Under the pieces are notes generated by a model. The model ran no database searches. It saw only the letters and a list, made by a program, of their open reading frames with translations, and had not been told where the DNA came from. Positions 17,034 through 26,448 of a DNA stretch of 64,000 bases are shown one piece after another. The stretch's first letter is position 1, and every line of letters starts with the position of its first letter. Source of the DNA: Roseivirga sp. 4D4 (GTDB taxonomy: Bacteria > Bacteroidota > Bacteroidia > Cytophagales > Cyclobacteriaceae); NCBI RefSeq assembly GCF_001747095.1, contig NZ_MDGP01000001.1, forward strand, positions 231,001-295,000, given 5' to 3'. The position numbers were made by a program, and so were the translations under genes.

Positions 17034-17729
17034 GTGGGTAGAAAGAAACGAGATTCCGGTTTATACTATTTCATCCTAGAGATATTCTCAATTTTTCTAG
17101 GGGTGACTATTGCCTTCCTAGCTAGTCATTGGAATGATGTTAGAAAGGATAGAATTACTGAACAGAAGATTTTGGCTGAATTGAAAGTTGAGTTGGGAAC
17201 TGACCTTTCAGATATTCAGAATAATATTAACGGACATAACCTGGGGCTTGTGGCTGTGAATCTCTTTCAGAGGTATTGTAACGGTCAACCGGTAGATTTA
17301 GACTCTCTGGGCCAATTTTTTGAGCGATTGCATAGAGACTATCTTTCGATTACCAATACCACAGCTTATGAAACTCTGAAGTCCAAGGGGCTTGAGATTA
17401 TCACGAATGAAGAGCTTAGAAATGATATTGTTCGGCTATATGACTTTGAATACGAGATTCTTGAGAAGTTAGAAGAGCAATACACACCAGCTCAGTTCCA
17501 TCAAAATTACTTTACAATACTGAGTCGGCATTTCAAGAACCATATGAAGGTTGAGGGTGGGAGCGTCATATTTACGAGGGCCTACGGTAGGGAGCCAGAT
17601 ACTGAAATCATGATGATTTTCAGGGAAATTGACAGCTGGAGGAACTTCCTAATGGCCTCATACCAGCAGGCGCAAGAAAGTATTGCCAACTTGACAAGGC
17701 AGATTGATAATGAACTAAAGGAGGACTAA
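17034..17729 (+). CDS. DUF6090-like membrane protein
   Basis: 231 residues from GTG 17034. One N-terminal membrane helix (YYFILEIFSIFLGVTIAFLA) is followed by a Trp-Asn motif and a mainly helical, charged domain (DIQNNINGHNLGL, TAYETLKSKGLEIITNEELR). This layout, with TTAYETLKSKGL-type text, is that of DUF6090 proteins of Bacteroidota. Function unknown. It ends five bases before the convergent gamma-glutamyltransferase gene. Confidence 0.7.
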   Translation: MGRKKRDSGLYYFILEIFSIFLGVTIAFLASHWNDVRKDRITEQKILAELKVELGTDLSDIQNNINGHNLGLVAVNLFQRYCNGQPVDLDSLGQFFERLHRDYLSITNTTAYETLKSKGLEIITNEELRNDIVRLYDFEYEILEKLEEQYTPAQFHQNYFTILSRHFKNHMKVEGGSVIFTRAYGREPDTEIMMIFREIDSWRNFLMASYQQAQESIANLTRQIDNELKED

Positions 17730-17734
17730 TCGAA

Positions 17735-19369
17735 TCATCTATCGATAACGGCTGACCTTCCTTTACCGCGGTTATCGATCCCTGTATCAAAGCCATTAGT
17801 CTTACCCTGGCCGTCACGAAGAATCTTAATTCCCGTGGCATTGCCTATGGTTCTTGTCATCACGTTATGACCTTTTGCTTTTAATGCATTGATCACATCT
17901 TCTGAAAGACCAGGGTCAACGATTATTCTGTCAGGTTCAGCAAACACCAGCTTAGGAGCATCAATAGCTTCCTGCATACCCATATCAAAATCAATCAGAT
18001 TAAAGATGATCTGAGGTACGTTTTGTGTGATTGTATGTCCACCTGGTGTTCCAAGCGCTGCAAATGGAGTTCCATCCTTCATAATGATGATTGGACAGTC
18101 ACCTGATAGTTTGTGTCTTCCTGGGAATGCATCCATTGGGTTTCCCTTGGGCTCGTAAGTGGCGTAAGCCATAGAGTTATTTAGCCAAACACCAGTACCC
18201 TCCACCATCACTCGACTTCCGAATAGGTTGCCCAAAGTTTGGGTAGCACTCACAATATTCCCCCATTTGTCTATGATGGTAAAGTGGGTGGTGTTCCTGC
18301 TCTCTGGTTTAAAAGGAAGAACGAATTCTGAAGCTTTGTTCCTGTCGATTGCATTTGACATGGCATTGAGCACGGGTTCAGAGAGAATGCTGTCAATTGG
18401 AGCTTCCCTTACTTCAGGGTCGAAAGAGTAGGCCAGCCTCGACTTGTAAGACTCTTTTGTCATTTCAGCGAAAAGGTGAAGGTATTCGGCTGAGTTATGG
18501 CTTAAGTTCTGTTCCTCGACCTCTTGCATCATTCCTAGATTCACAAAGGCAGGGAAGGAGTTGGCAGGCAAGGATGCCGTGTAAACATCATACCCTTTAT
18601 ACTCGAACTTATATGGCTCCCACCATTCAGCCTGATTTTGCTTTAGGTCTTCTAGCGATAGAAAGCTTCCTACTCGCTGCATCTCCTTATCAATAGCTGC
18701 AGCAATGTCCCCATGATAGAAGGGTGCTGCACCTTCCTTTGCAATACGTTTGAAAGTATTGGCCAAATCTGTCTGGACTAAGCGTTCTCCTTCCTTTAAG
18801 GCTTTACCGTCTTTGCCATAAAATCCTTGAGCATATTCCGAAAAGTCATCAAATGCACGTTGGATTTGGCTGGCTGTTGCTCCGCCAATAGTGAATCCGT
18901 TTTCTGCTCTGTCGATTGCTGCGTCAAAGAGATCATCCCATTCTAATGACCCATAGCTTTCATGTATGGCCGTCCAAGCGTTTAAGTTACCCGGTGTAGA
19001 TATAGATTTGGGTCCCGTCCTGTTGACCATAAAGTCAGGAGTCGGGGCTCTCATCAAATCGGTATTCGTATTGATTGGGAATCTACCACTTGCATTCAGA
19101 AATCTGACGGCATCTGATTCTGAGTCATAAACCAGTATGGTGCCATAGCCACCAATGCCGGACATCATGGGCTCTACCACGTTAAGGGTAGAAGCTACAG
19201 CTATAGCCGCATCAAAGGCATTGCCACCTTGTTCTAAAACTTCTAATCCGGCCTGGGTAGCCAAAGGGTGAGCGGAAGCAACGCTGCCAATCAAGGCTTC
19301 TTCTTTCTGTACTTGGCATGATAGTACAATTGCAGAAATCAGAATCGTCAGGGTGTATTTCTTAAGCAT
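17735..19369 (-). CDS. Gamma-glutamyltransferase family protein (lipoprotein)
   Basis: 544 residues, Ntn-hydrolase fold. A lipobox (AIVLSCQV) places it in the envelope. Landmarks: ASAHPLATQAGLEVLEQGGN, MMSGIGGYG, the autoprocessing/catalytic NTTHFTIID (first Thr about 360) and GSRVMVEGTGVWLNNSM. The proenzyme would cleave itself before Thr360 into two subunits. Whether it takes glutathione or another gamma-glutamyl compound cannot be read. The last codons hold an inverted repeat ATCGATAAC/GTTATCGAT (17741-17779). Confidence 0.9.
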   Translation of the reverse strand: MLKKYTLTILISAIVLSCQVQKEEALIGSVASAHPLATQAGLEVLEQGGNAFDAAIAVASTLNVVEPMMSGIGGYGTILVYDSESDAVRFLNASGRFPINTNTDLMRAPTPDFMVNRTGPKSISTPGNLNAWTAIHESYGSLEWDDLFDAAIDRAENGFTIGGATASQIQRAFDDFSEYAQGFYGKDGKALKEGERLVQTDLANTFKRIAKEGAAPFYHGDIAAAIDKEMQRVGSFLSLEDLKQNQAEWWEPYKFEYKGYDVYTASLPANSFPAFVNLGMMQEVEEQNLSHNSAEYLHLFAEMTKESYKSRLAYSFDPEVREAPIDSILSEPVLNAMSNAIDRNKASEFVLPFKPESRNTTHFTIIDKWGNIVSATQTLGNLFGSRVMVEGTGVWLNNSMAYATYEPKGNPMDAFPGRHKLSGDCPIIIMKDGTPFAALGTPGGHTITQNVPQIIFNLIDFDMGMQEAIDAPKLVFAEPDRIIVDPGLSEDVINALKAKGHNVMTRTIGNATGIKILRDGQGKTNGFDTGIDNRGKGRSAVIDR

Positions 19370-19500
19370 TATGAGAATATTCGGTTGACACTCTCTAAAT
19401 ATATCGAATAATAATGGCGATTAGACTTCCCATTAAGCATGCATAATGATCTATATAATTCGTATGCATGGAAAACATATTGGCTTGGAGTTATTCATGT

Positions 19501-20190
19501 TCAACCTACTTTGGGGTTTAGAATTTCACCTTTTTGGGTAGCGCCTTTGCATAATTTGTCAATTTCTGACATTAGTTTTTTAAAGGCGCTTTTATGCTTA
19601 CCCAGTTTTCCCATTTGATCTTGCCATGGTGTGCATTTTGCAGCACAGGTCAAACTTTTGAAGATTTTAGGATTCTCAGGCCAAGGCTGGTCGATGTTTA
19701 CTACAACTTTTACGTCAATTCCAATTTTGACTGATTTTACATCTACGTTGTCTTCCCAAAGAAGCTTGTATGCATCCTTAAGTTTTAATAGCGCCTTTTT
19801 TACGGGCTCATCAAATGCCTTGTGATTAGCATTACCCTTTGACGATAGGATAGTAAGGTTAGATCGCTTCGTGCCGTCTCCTCCGAATTGAGCATTTAAT
19901 AGATGCCCCGCTTTGAAAGAACATTTCGGCATTTTTTTTCTCGCAGGTACGATTGCGGAAGGGAGTTTAGGGTTAGCGTCACTCCTTACGCTTAAATATG
20001 ACCCGGTAGGCCCAAGTATGGCTTGGGCTTCTCTACCGCCAGCTCCTGTGATTCGAGAGTCTTCATAGGTAGGATGTTTAATAAAATCAAGTCCTGCTAT
20101 TGCTGTTAAAAAAGGCGGTTTACTCGTTCTTTTTGATTTTGGTGCTGGGGCAGGAGCAAAGCTGCTATCAGGCGTTTTCCGTTTTGGCAT
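19501..20190 (-). CDS. Orphan His-Me-finger nuclease-like protein (toxin-domain-like)
   Basis: 229 residues from ATG 20190; an upstream TTG adds 12 residues of poor quality. The N-terminus is Pro/Lys/Ser-rich with no signal peptide. Residues 91-124 read KCSFKAGHLLNAQFGG, then NLTILSS and NANHKAFDEPVKK: the GH...GG...N...N pattern of the DNA/RNA non-specific endonuclease superfamily, with His96 as likely general base and Asn near 120-122 for metal. Such short nuclease domains occur as payloads of polymorphic toxins and contractile injection systems. No immunity or secretion gene is recognised beside it. Moderate confidence. Confidence 0.55.
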   Translation of the reverse strand: MPKRKTPDSSFAPAPAPKSKRTSKPPFLTAIAGLDFIKHPTYEDSRITGAGGREAQAILGPTGSYLSVRSDANPKLPSAIVPARKKMPKCSFKAGHLLNAQFGGDGTKRSNLTILSSKGNANHKAFDEPVKKALLKLKDAYKLLWEDNVDVKSVKIGIDVKVVVNIDQPWPENPKIFKSLTCAAKCTPWQDQMGKLGKHKSAFKKLMSEIDKLCKGATQKGEILNPKVG

Positions 20191-20307
20191 ATTACAAAGT
20201 ATTGTGTGTACATCTAATTTAAGCAATATAGGGATATGCTCATTCGCTTGACCTGATACTATTCATTCACTTTTTTGGATCTGGTTGGTTATTGGGCCGA
20301 AATAGTC

Positions 20308-21090
20308 TTAATTATTTCTTTTTGCTTCTTCTACAATCTGGCCATTTTCTCTAATGATCACTTTGGTGACTTCTGAATTTTCGTTGCTGATAAACTCGAA
20401 AGTGAGGCTGCTTTGCTCATGGAAGAATAAGTTCTCCTTTTCAGGTATTAATATGAGTTCCATGGGGCCTGCAGCCATTTGTAGCTTTCCTTCTAGTTTG
20501 GAAAAAACGACTTTGCCGGTTTGTGGCGCCAGATAGTTCCCTGCATAACTAGCAAGTAATTTGTCGCTCAGTGAGATTGCTGTTTTTTGGTTTTCATATG
20601 GCACGGGTTGGTGATCATAGCTCAAGACTCTGGACATTTTCCAAGCACCATTTTCGAAGTTCCAAATGTGAGTGAACTTGGCTAAGGCATCGGCTCTATC
20701 ACCAACATAAAAATAGTGTTCTCCACTGATAATGGCTCCAATACCTTTCAATGGAAATACTTCTACTGAACCTTCTTTCACTTGTCTTCTAAGCTGAGGG
20801 CCATTGGCACAAAGGCCTTCGCTTAATGCTTTTTTGAAGTCTGCGAGGCCTTTTGTCAGGCCATTTTTATCGTGGTAAAACTCTAAGTCCTCGGTTAGAA
20901 AGGAGACCATCTGGTCAACATTACATTGGTTATAAGCCTTCCAGAATTGATCATCGTTTTCTAGGATCGCTTCTTTAAGTTGTTCGGGTTGATCATAAAT
21001 AGATTGTCCTCTTGCTACAGTTGATACCAATAGGAGGAGAGCAATGAATGACTGAGTTGTGTGCTTAATTGTGTTTGAGTTTTTGAACAT
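20308..21090 (-). CDS. NTF2-like/DUF4440-type secreted protein
   Basis: 260 residues from ATG 21090, where a signal peptide begins (SFIALLLLVSTVARGQ). Middle part: FWKAYNQCNVDQMVSFLTED, TKGLADFKKALSEGLC and FTHIWNFENGAWKMSRVLSY are typical of NTF2-like DUF4440 proteins. The C-terminal ~90 residues (LASYAGNYLAPQTGKVVF) form a small beta-rich module like the one after many Bacteroidota peptidases. Enzymatic role unknown. It is separated from the upstream permease operon by a strong terminator. Confidence 0.7.
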   Translation of the reverse strand: MFKNSNTIKHTTQSFIALLLLVSTVARGQSIYDQPEQLKEAILENDDQFWKAYNQCNVDQMVSFLTEDLEFYHDKNGLTKGLADFKKALSEGLCANGPQLRRQVKEGSVEVFPLKGIGAIISGEHYFYVGDRADALAKFTHIWNFENGAWKMSRVLSYDHQPVPYENQKTAISLSDKLLASYAGNYLAPQTGKVVFSKLEGKLQMAAGPMELILIPEKENLFFHEQSSLTFEFISNENSEVTKVIIRENGQIVEEAKRNN

Positions 21091-21102
21091 TTTATAGGGG
21101 TT

Positions 21103-21147
21103 AAAAAAAGGCGACCGCCCTCTTGCTTGCATAAGAGAGCGGTCGTT
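21103..21147 (-). terminator. Rho-independent terminator of permease operon
   Basis: On the minus strand GACCGCTCTCTT and AAGAGGGCGGTC form a 12-bp stem with one mismatch around an eight-base loop, followed by GCC and seven T residues. It ends the PadR-permease transcript that starts at 26787 and insulates the DUF4440-type gene. Confidence 0.85.
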
Positions 21148-21172
21148 AATAAAATGTTGCAGAAAAATAATA

Positions 21173-23764
21173 TTACTCTGATCTCAGGCTTCGTGTTGGA
21201 TTCATTTTGGCTGTTCTTAGGGTCTGAGTGGCTACTGTCACCCATGCTACAATCAGGGTTGATAATCCGGCCAATGCAAAAAACCACCAATTAAGTTGAA
21301 TGCTGTAGGCAAAATTATCTAACCAGCTGGAGCCAATGTAATAGCTAATGGGTAGCCCCAATACAATCGCAACCAAAACCATTTTGGAGAAATCACTGGT
21401 TAGTAGGTAAACAATATTCCAGACACTTGATCCAAGCACTTTCCGAATGCCTATTTCTTTAATTCGCCTTTCAGTCATAAAGGTGGTCAAACCGAATAGA
21501 CCTAAGCAGGAAATAATAATGGCCAGGCCTGCGAAGTACTTGGAGAGATCACTTACGCGCTCTTCTGATGCATAGAGTGCCTGATAGTCTTGGTCTAAGA
21601 ATATCGGGTTGAATGGAAATCCAGGGTTAAAGTCTTGATAGGATTTGGATATCCTGTCCAGTGTTTCACTCTCATTGCCATTCTCTAATTTGGCCATTAT
21701 AAAGTGTGTTTCTTCCGGTTCGAACCTAAAAATGGTGGGCTCCACCTGGCTGTGTAACGAAGCAAAATTGAAATCTTTTACTACTCCAATGATCCTTTTG
21801 TTTCCTGTATAATGACGGATGGTCTTACCGATCGGGTCTTCCATTCCCATGGCCTTAATTGCGGCTTCGTTAAAGATTACCGCTGTAGAGTCTGTTGCAA
21901 ACTCTGATGAGAAGTCTCGACCCGATGTAAGTTCGATCCCCATAAGATCAAGCATGCCTTCACCTGCTTTGATTTCCCAAAATTGAACCCTTAACCCATC
22001 CGGTTTTCCTTCCCAGTCCACACCTCCCGTTGCATTGCCGCCACCAACCATGAAGCCAGATTCTACAGCATTGACTACCCCTGGGATATTTCTAATCTCT
22101 TGGACAAATGGATCGCCATCGGTTAATAGTTTGCCCTCTCGCTCAAAATAAACCAGATTGTCTCTGTCATAGCCGAGATTCGATTTACGTACAAAATCCA
22201 TCTGGTTATTTAGGATCATAACGGCCACTATCAACACCGTAGAAAGGGTAAATTGAAGGACCACCAAGGATTTACGACCAAGGCCCTTACCAGAATTCAA
22301 GAATTTGCCTTTCAATACTTTTATTGCCTCAAATCTTGATAAATAGAATGCTGGGTAGGCACCAGCTAAAAGACCTATTCCTGCAATTATCGACAAACAT
22401 GCGTAGAGTATTTTTGGGCTTAAAGTCAATATGAGCTGTTTGTCTGTAATAAAGTTGAATTGGGGCAGAAACAAGTAAACCACCCCAAGGCCTAACACAA
22501 GTGACAAAGCACTGAGGACTGTTGATTCGGTTAAGAACTGGGTAATCAATGAACCTCTTGAAGCTCCCAAGGATTTTTTAATACCTGTCTCTTTCGCGCG
22601 GTGAGATACACGGGCTGTGGATAGATTGATAAAGTTGATACTGGCGATGAGCAGTATAAAAGTGCCCACAATGGAGAAGATTTCAACGTATTCAATGCGT
22701 CCGCCAATGCTCACACCATTCTCAAATTTGCCGTGCAAATACTGATCTGAATAGGGTACTAGCATGATGTCCACTTGGTCTCTTTCTTGATTCTTGTCGA
22801 CTATTTCATTCACCGTCTCAGCCACAGATTCAGGGCTAAAACCTTCATTTAGGCTGACCATAATTCGACCGTAATAGTTGCCCCAGTTTTTAAAATTGAT
22901 AAGATCATCATGGTAAAATTTCCAAGTCAATAAAAAGTCGAATCGCTCGGATGAATTAGCTGGGAGATCTTTTAGAATACCGCTGACCGTGAATTCTCTG
23001 CCTTGATCCCAGAATTCCCATTTCAGGGTTTTGCCCATAGCATTGGTGGTACCAAAGAGCTTCATGGCTAGAGACTCGGTGATCAAGATGTTTGACCTGT
23101 CGCCTAACGCCATTTCTCCATTTCCTGTGATCAAAGGATAATTAAAGAGTTTGAAGAAAGATTGACTAGCAAATTTTCCTTTAGCACGTATGGCAGTTTG
23201 GTCCGCAGAAATGGTGTAGTCGTGTACATCTGTGGCGGCCACAGCATCAGAGACCTGAGGTATTTGAGACTGAATTTCTTCTAGCAATAAGCCGGGAACC
23301 CCTCGCCATGACTGATAGCCATCGGGTGTTTTAAAATTTGTGTAGACTTGATAAAGTTGTTCATCATTTGGGTGAAACCGATCCATACTGATCTCATTGT
23401 CTACCCAAAGGTAGATCAGCAAAAGGCTTGCAATGCCTGTAGACAATCCGATGAGGTTAATCAGAAAAGTGCTAGGGTAGCGCCTGAAGTTCCTGAATGT
23501 CAGTAGAATATTATGTTTAAACATTGTTGCTGTATTTAGTTTTTGATTGATTTTGACAGATCTTATGATACCAGGCCTGAACAACCTTAGCACGTCTCTA
23601 ATGAAGTGTCTATTGGCCTTTCGGTAACCTAGTTCCCCAACTCTGGCATTGAACCTCTCAAGAAGGTCTCCCTCAATGGTTTCTGTCAAATCTTTGGAAC
23701 AGAACCAATGAAAGAAGCTCAATGCCAGACGAGAAGGGTTTCTATATTTCGAAGGATTACTCAT
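21173..23764 (-). CDS. FtsX/MacB-type permease, type A, with prefix domain
   Basis: 863 residues. Prefix (NPSRLALSFFHWFCSKDLTE, then FRPGII) resembles the prefix of its operon partner at 23757 rather than those of other type A permeases. Core is type A: TFLINLIGLSTGIASLLLIY and DRFH at the first helix, NLSTARVSHRAKETGIKKSLG in the centre, KEIGIRKVLGSSVWN near the end. The internal MFKHN marks the prefix/core border. Its ATG overlaps the upstream permease stop by eight bases. Probably forms a pair with the type B protein. No ATPase is encoded nearby; substrate unknown. Confidence 0.92.
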   Translation of the reverse strand: MSNPSKYRNPSRLALSFFHWFCSKDLTETIEGDLLERFNARVGELGYRKANRHFIRDVLRLFRPGIIRSVKINQKLNTATMFKHNILLTFRNFRRYPSTFLINLIGLSTGIASLLLIYLWVDNEISMDRFHPNDEQLYQVYTNFKTPDGYQSWRGVPGLLLEEIQSQIPQVSDAVAATDVHDYTISADQTAIRAKGKFASQSFFKLFNYPLITGNGEMALGDRSNILITESLAMKLFGTTNAMGKTLKWEFWDQGREFTVSGILKDLPANSSERFDFLLTWKFYHDDLINFKNWGNYYGRIMVSLNEGFSPESVAETVNEIVDKNQERDQVDIMLVPYSDQYLHGKFENGVSIGGRIEYVEIFSIVGTFILLIASINFINLSTARVSHRAKETGIKKSLGASRGSLITQFLTESTVLSALSLVLGLGVVYLFLPQFNFITDKQLILTLSPKILYACLSIIAGIGLLAGAYPAFYLSRFEAIKVLKGKFLNSGKGLGRKSLVVLQFTLSTVLIVAVMILNNQMDFVRKSNLGYDRDNLVYFEREGKLLTDGDPFVQEIRNIPGVVNAVESGFMVGGGNATGGVDWEGKPDGLRVQFWEIKAGEGMLDLMGIELTSGRDFSSEFATDSTAVIFNEAAIKAMGMEDPIGKTIRHYTGNKRIIGVVKDFNFASLHSQVEPTIFRFEPEETHFIMAKLENGNESETLDRISKSYQDFNPGFPFNPIFLDQDYQALYASEERVSDLSKYFAGLAIIISCLGLFGLTTFMTERRIKEIGIRKVLGSSVWNIVYLLTSDFSKMVLVAIVLGLPISYYIGSSWLDNFAYSIQLNWWFFALAGLSTLIVAWVTVATQTLRTAKMNPTRSLRSE

Positions 23765-26429
23765 TACGTAAACCCTGCACTGGGCTAGTAAAGGCAGCCT
23801 TCAAGGACTGGAAGCTTATGGTGATTAGTGCGATCAGCAAGGCCGATATTCCAGCAAAAACAAAGAGTTGAATGTTCATGCTGATTTTGTATTCAAAGTC
23901 GTTCAACCATTCATTCATCATATACCAGGCGATCGGAGTAGCAAGAATCAAGGCAAGGAATATCGGCTTCATAAAATTGAAGCTGAGCATACTTACAACT
24001 TGTGTTACTTTCGCTCCAAGTACCAGCCTAACACTGATTTCTTTGCTTCGCTGTTCTACCATAAAAACGGATAGTCCAAAGAGTCCTAAGCAGGCTATAA
24101 TAATCGCCAGCATCGCAAAGGATGTAAGGATGTTTCTTATCCTTTCCACACCAACATACATCTGAGCAAAATTCTGATCCATGAATTCATAGATGAAAGG
24201 TTGGTTTGGAGCCATCTCTTCCCATACTTTCTGTATGTCTCCAATTGTCGCAGCCATGTCTTGCGTATTGACAAGGATGGAAGTGGTGGAGGGGGCGTTT
24301 CCGAGTCTCATAGCCAATGGCCTCACAGGAGCCGTGAGTAAATCGAAATTGAAATCTTCCACCAAGCCAATCACTGTCCAAACAACCCTGTTACTAGACC
24401 GATTAGTGATTTTTGCACCTATCGGATTATCTTGAATTCCCAGGGCTTCAGCCATCTTTTCATTGATGATAATAGCTGAGGTGTCTGTCCTCATTTCGCG
24501 ATCAAAGTTTCGTCCTTGAAGCAGGTTCATGCCAAGCGTTTTGAGGTAGTCATAATCAATTTCCCAATTTTGACCTGACGATCCTGCGTCAACCTTTGTT
24601 CGGCCATCTTTCCACCACATATTACCGTTTCTTGCAGTTCCTGAGATAGGTAGGTAGTCGCTGATCGTGACGCTTGATATCTCAGGAGTTTTTAGCAGCT
24701 CATTTTTGAAGTTGTCCGGCTGGTCTCCAATTACCTGAGTGTTTCTCAATTGGATCACTTGCTCTTTGTTGAAGCCAGTTTGTGCATTTAAGATATACTC
24801 CATCTGCTGGTAGACCACAAAGGTGCCAATGATCAATACGATGGAGGCAGTGAATTGAAATACTACCAAAGCATTTCGAAGTTTTGAACTTTTACTGCCC
24901 ATACTCAATTTGCCTTTTAGCACGGCTGCAGGCCTGAATGATGAGAGGTAGAAGGCGGGGTAGAGGCCCGCTACAACACCAATTAGTACCGAAGAGAAAA
25001 ACATTGTCGGTATAAACCATAGCTCGGACCACGGTAATGTGAGCGCTTTACCCGCGAGTTGATTGAAGTAGGGCAATACTACACTGGCAATTCCAATGGC
25101 TATAATAAATGACAACAGACTGTATAGGATTGATTCTGTTAAGAATTGAGTAATCAAATGTGACTTTTGTGAGCCTATAGTCTTTCTTAGACCTACTTCT
25201 TTAGCTCTATTGGCAGATTTAGCCGTAGAAAGATTGATAAAGTTTATACAGGCTAGTCCAAGAATAAAGGCGGCTATGACGCCAAATATCCATATGTACT
25301 TAATGTCACTTTTTTGATAGGGATCACTAATGTCTTGACTCTTTAAGTAGATGTCGGTGACTGGCTCAAGGCTGAAGCTCATGTTCTTCATTTCTTCCTC
25401 AGCATTTGGGTTACCGTTACGTTTTTCAACAGGCAATATGTACTTGGTCCCGATTTCAGAGAGTCTAGGGTTAAGTGCTTCTATGTCTGTTCCAGGATTG
25501 AGGCGTACATAAACTTGGTAATTTTGAGACTCCCAAGAGGCCTGCTCGCCATTCCAGAACTCTCTACCGGTTAGTGTCCAAAGAAAATCGAATTGAAAGA
25601 ATCCTGTGGATGGTAGATCTTCTAAAACGCCACCAATTTTATAAGGTCGATCGGTGTTATCGTTAATGTAGACCGTTCTTCCAACAGGGTTTTCTCCAGG
25701 GAAGAGTTTCTCCGCCTTCTTGCGTGTCATCACCAAAGTATTGGGTTGCGCCAAGGCTTCTTCCAAATTACCATAGACCATTTTAAACTGGAAGAGATCT
25801 AAAATTTGCTGATCTGCATAGATGAAATCACCTTCATAGTGATTTTGCATATCTCCTTCAATTCTAATATTGTTTTTACCAGCGCCAAAGTTGTTGCCTT
25901 CATTCGTTCTACCCGCCAGTGTTACTTCTGGGAAGTCATCTTGAATGGCTTGCGCGAAAGGAGGAGCGAACCAAGTAAACCTAATGATGTTGCCCTCCAT
26001 GTTATAGTTGTTCACTACACGATATAAGTTTTCGTGACCGGGAATATGTTTGTCATAACTCAATTCATTTTTAATGAACAGCGTGATGAGTAGACAAACT
26101 GCAATACCGATGGCGAAGCCACCGATTTTAATCGTTGAGTACATTTTGTGTCTCAATAATTGCCTTTTGGCAATGACCATGTTGTTTTTAAGCATACCGA
26201 ATTTGTTTAGTTTTTGAGCCCCTGTTATGGGTCTGATGATGCCAGGTCTAAAGAGCTGGATCACGTCTTTAATAAATAATTGCTTTGCTTTCTTTTGACC
26301 TTTCTTCAAAGCTCTTATTTCGAATCGTTCTACCAGATCACCCTCAATGGCTTCCACCAACTGTGGATTGCAATACAATCGAAAAAACCGGAGCAGCAAT
26401 TTTGGGGGTGAAGGAGTAGATTGAGTCAT
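23757..26429 (-). CDS. FtsX/MacB-type permease, type B, with prefix domain
   Basis: 890 residues. Prefix SPPKLLLRFFRLYCNPQLVE with EGDLVERF and FRPGIIRP, shared with the next gene. Core is type B: YSTIKIGGFAIGIAVCLLIT and ELSYDKH, central NLSTAKSANRAKEVGLRKTIG, and C-terminal KEISVRLVLGAKVTQ. It starts 19 bases after the PadR stop and overlaps the type A gene by eight bases, so the two should be made in similar amounts. Seen: complete FtsX architecture. Inferred: a heteromeric permease with the type A neighbour. Confidence 0.92.
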   Translation of the reverse strand: MTQSTPSPPKLLLRFFRLYCNPQLVEAIEGDLVERFEIRALKKGQKKAKQLFIKDVIQLFRPGIIRPITGAQKLNKFGMLKNNMVIAKRQLLRHKMYSTIKIGGFAIGIAVCLLITLFIKNELSYDKHIPGHENLYRVVNNYNMEGNIIRFTWFAPPFAQAIQDDFPEVTLAGRTNEGNNFGAGKNNIRIEGDMQNHYEGDFIYADQQILDLFQFKMVYGNLEEALAQPNTLVMTRKKAEKLFPGENPVGRTVYINDNTDRPYKIGGVLEDLPSTGFFQFDFLWTLTGREFWNGEQASWESQNYQVYVRLNPGTDIEALNPRLSEIGTKYILPVEKRNGNPNAEEEMKNMSFSLEPVTDIYLKSQDISDPYQKSDIKYIWIFGVIAAFILGLACINFINLSTAKSANRAKEVGLRKTIGSQKSHLITQFLTESILYSLLSFIIAIGIASVVLPYFNQLAGKALTLPWSELWFIPTMFFSSVLIGVVAGLYPAFYLSSFRPAAVLKGKLSMGSKSSKLRNALVVFQFTASIVLIIGTFVVYQQMEYILNAQTGFNKEQVIQLRNTQVIGDQPDNFKNELLKTPEISSVTISDYLPISGTARNGNMWWKDGRTKVDAGSSGQNWEIDYDYLKTLGMNLLQGRNFDREMRTDTSAIIINEKMAEALGIQDNPIGAKITNRSSNRVVWTVIGLVEDFNFDLLTAPVRPLAMRLGNAPSTTSILVNTQDMAATIGDIQKVWEEMAPNQPFIYEFMDQNFAQMYVGVERIRNILTSFAMLAIIIACLGLFGLSVFMVEQRSKEISVRLVLGAKVTQVVSMLSFNFMKPIFLALILATPIAWYMMNEWLNDFEYKISMNIQLFVFAGISALLIALITISFQSLKAAFTSPVQGLRNE

Positions 26430-26448
26430 TTTCTTCTTTGGCTAATTT

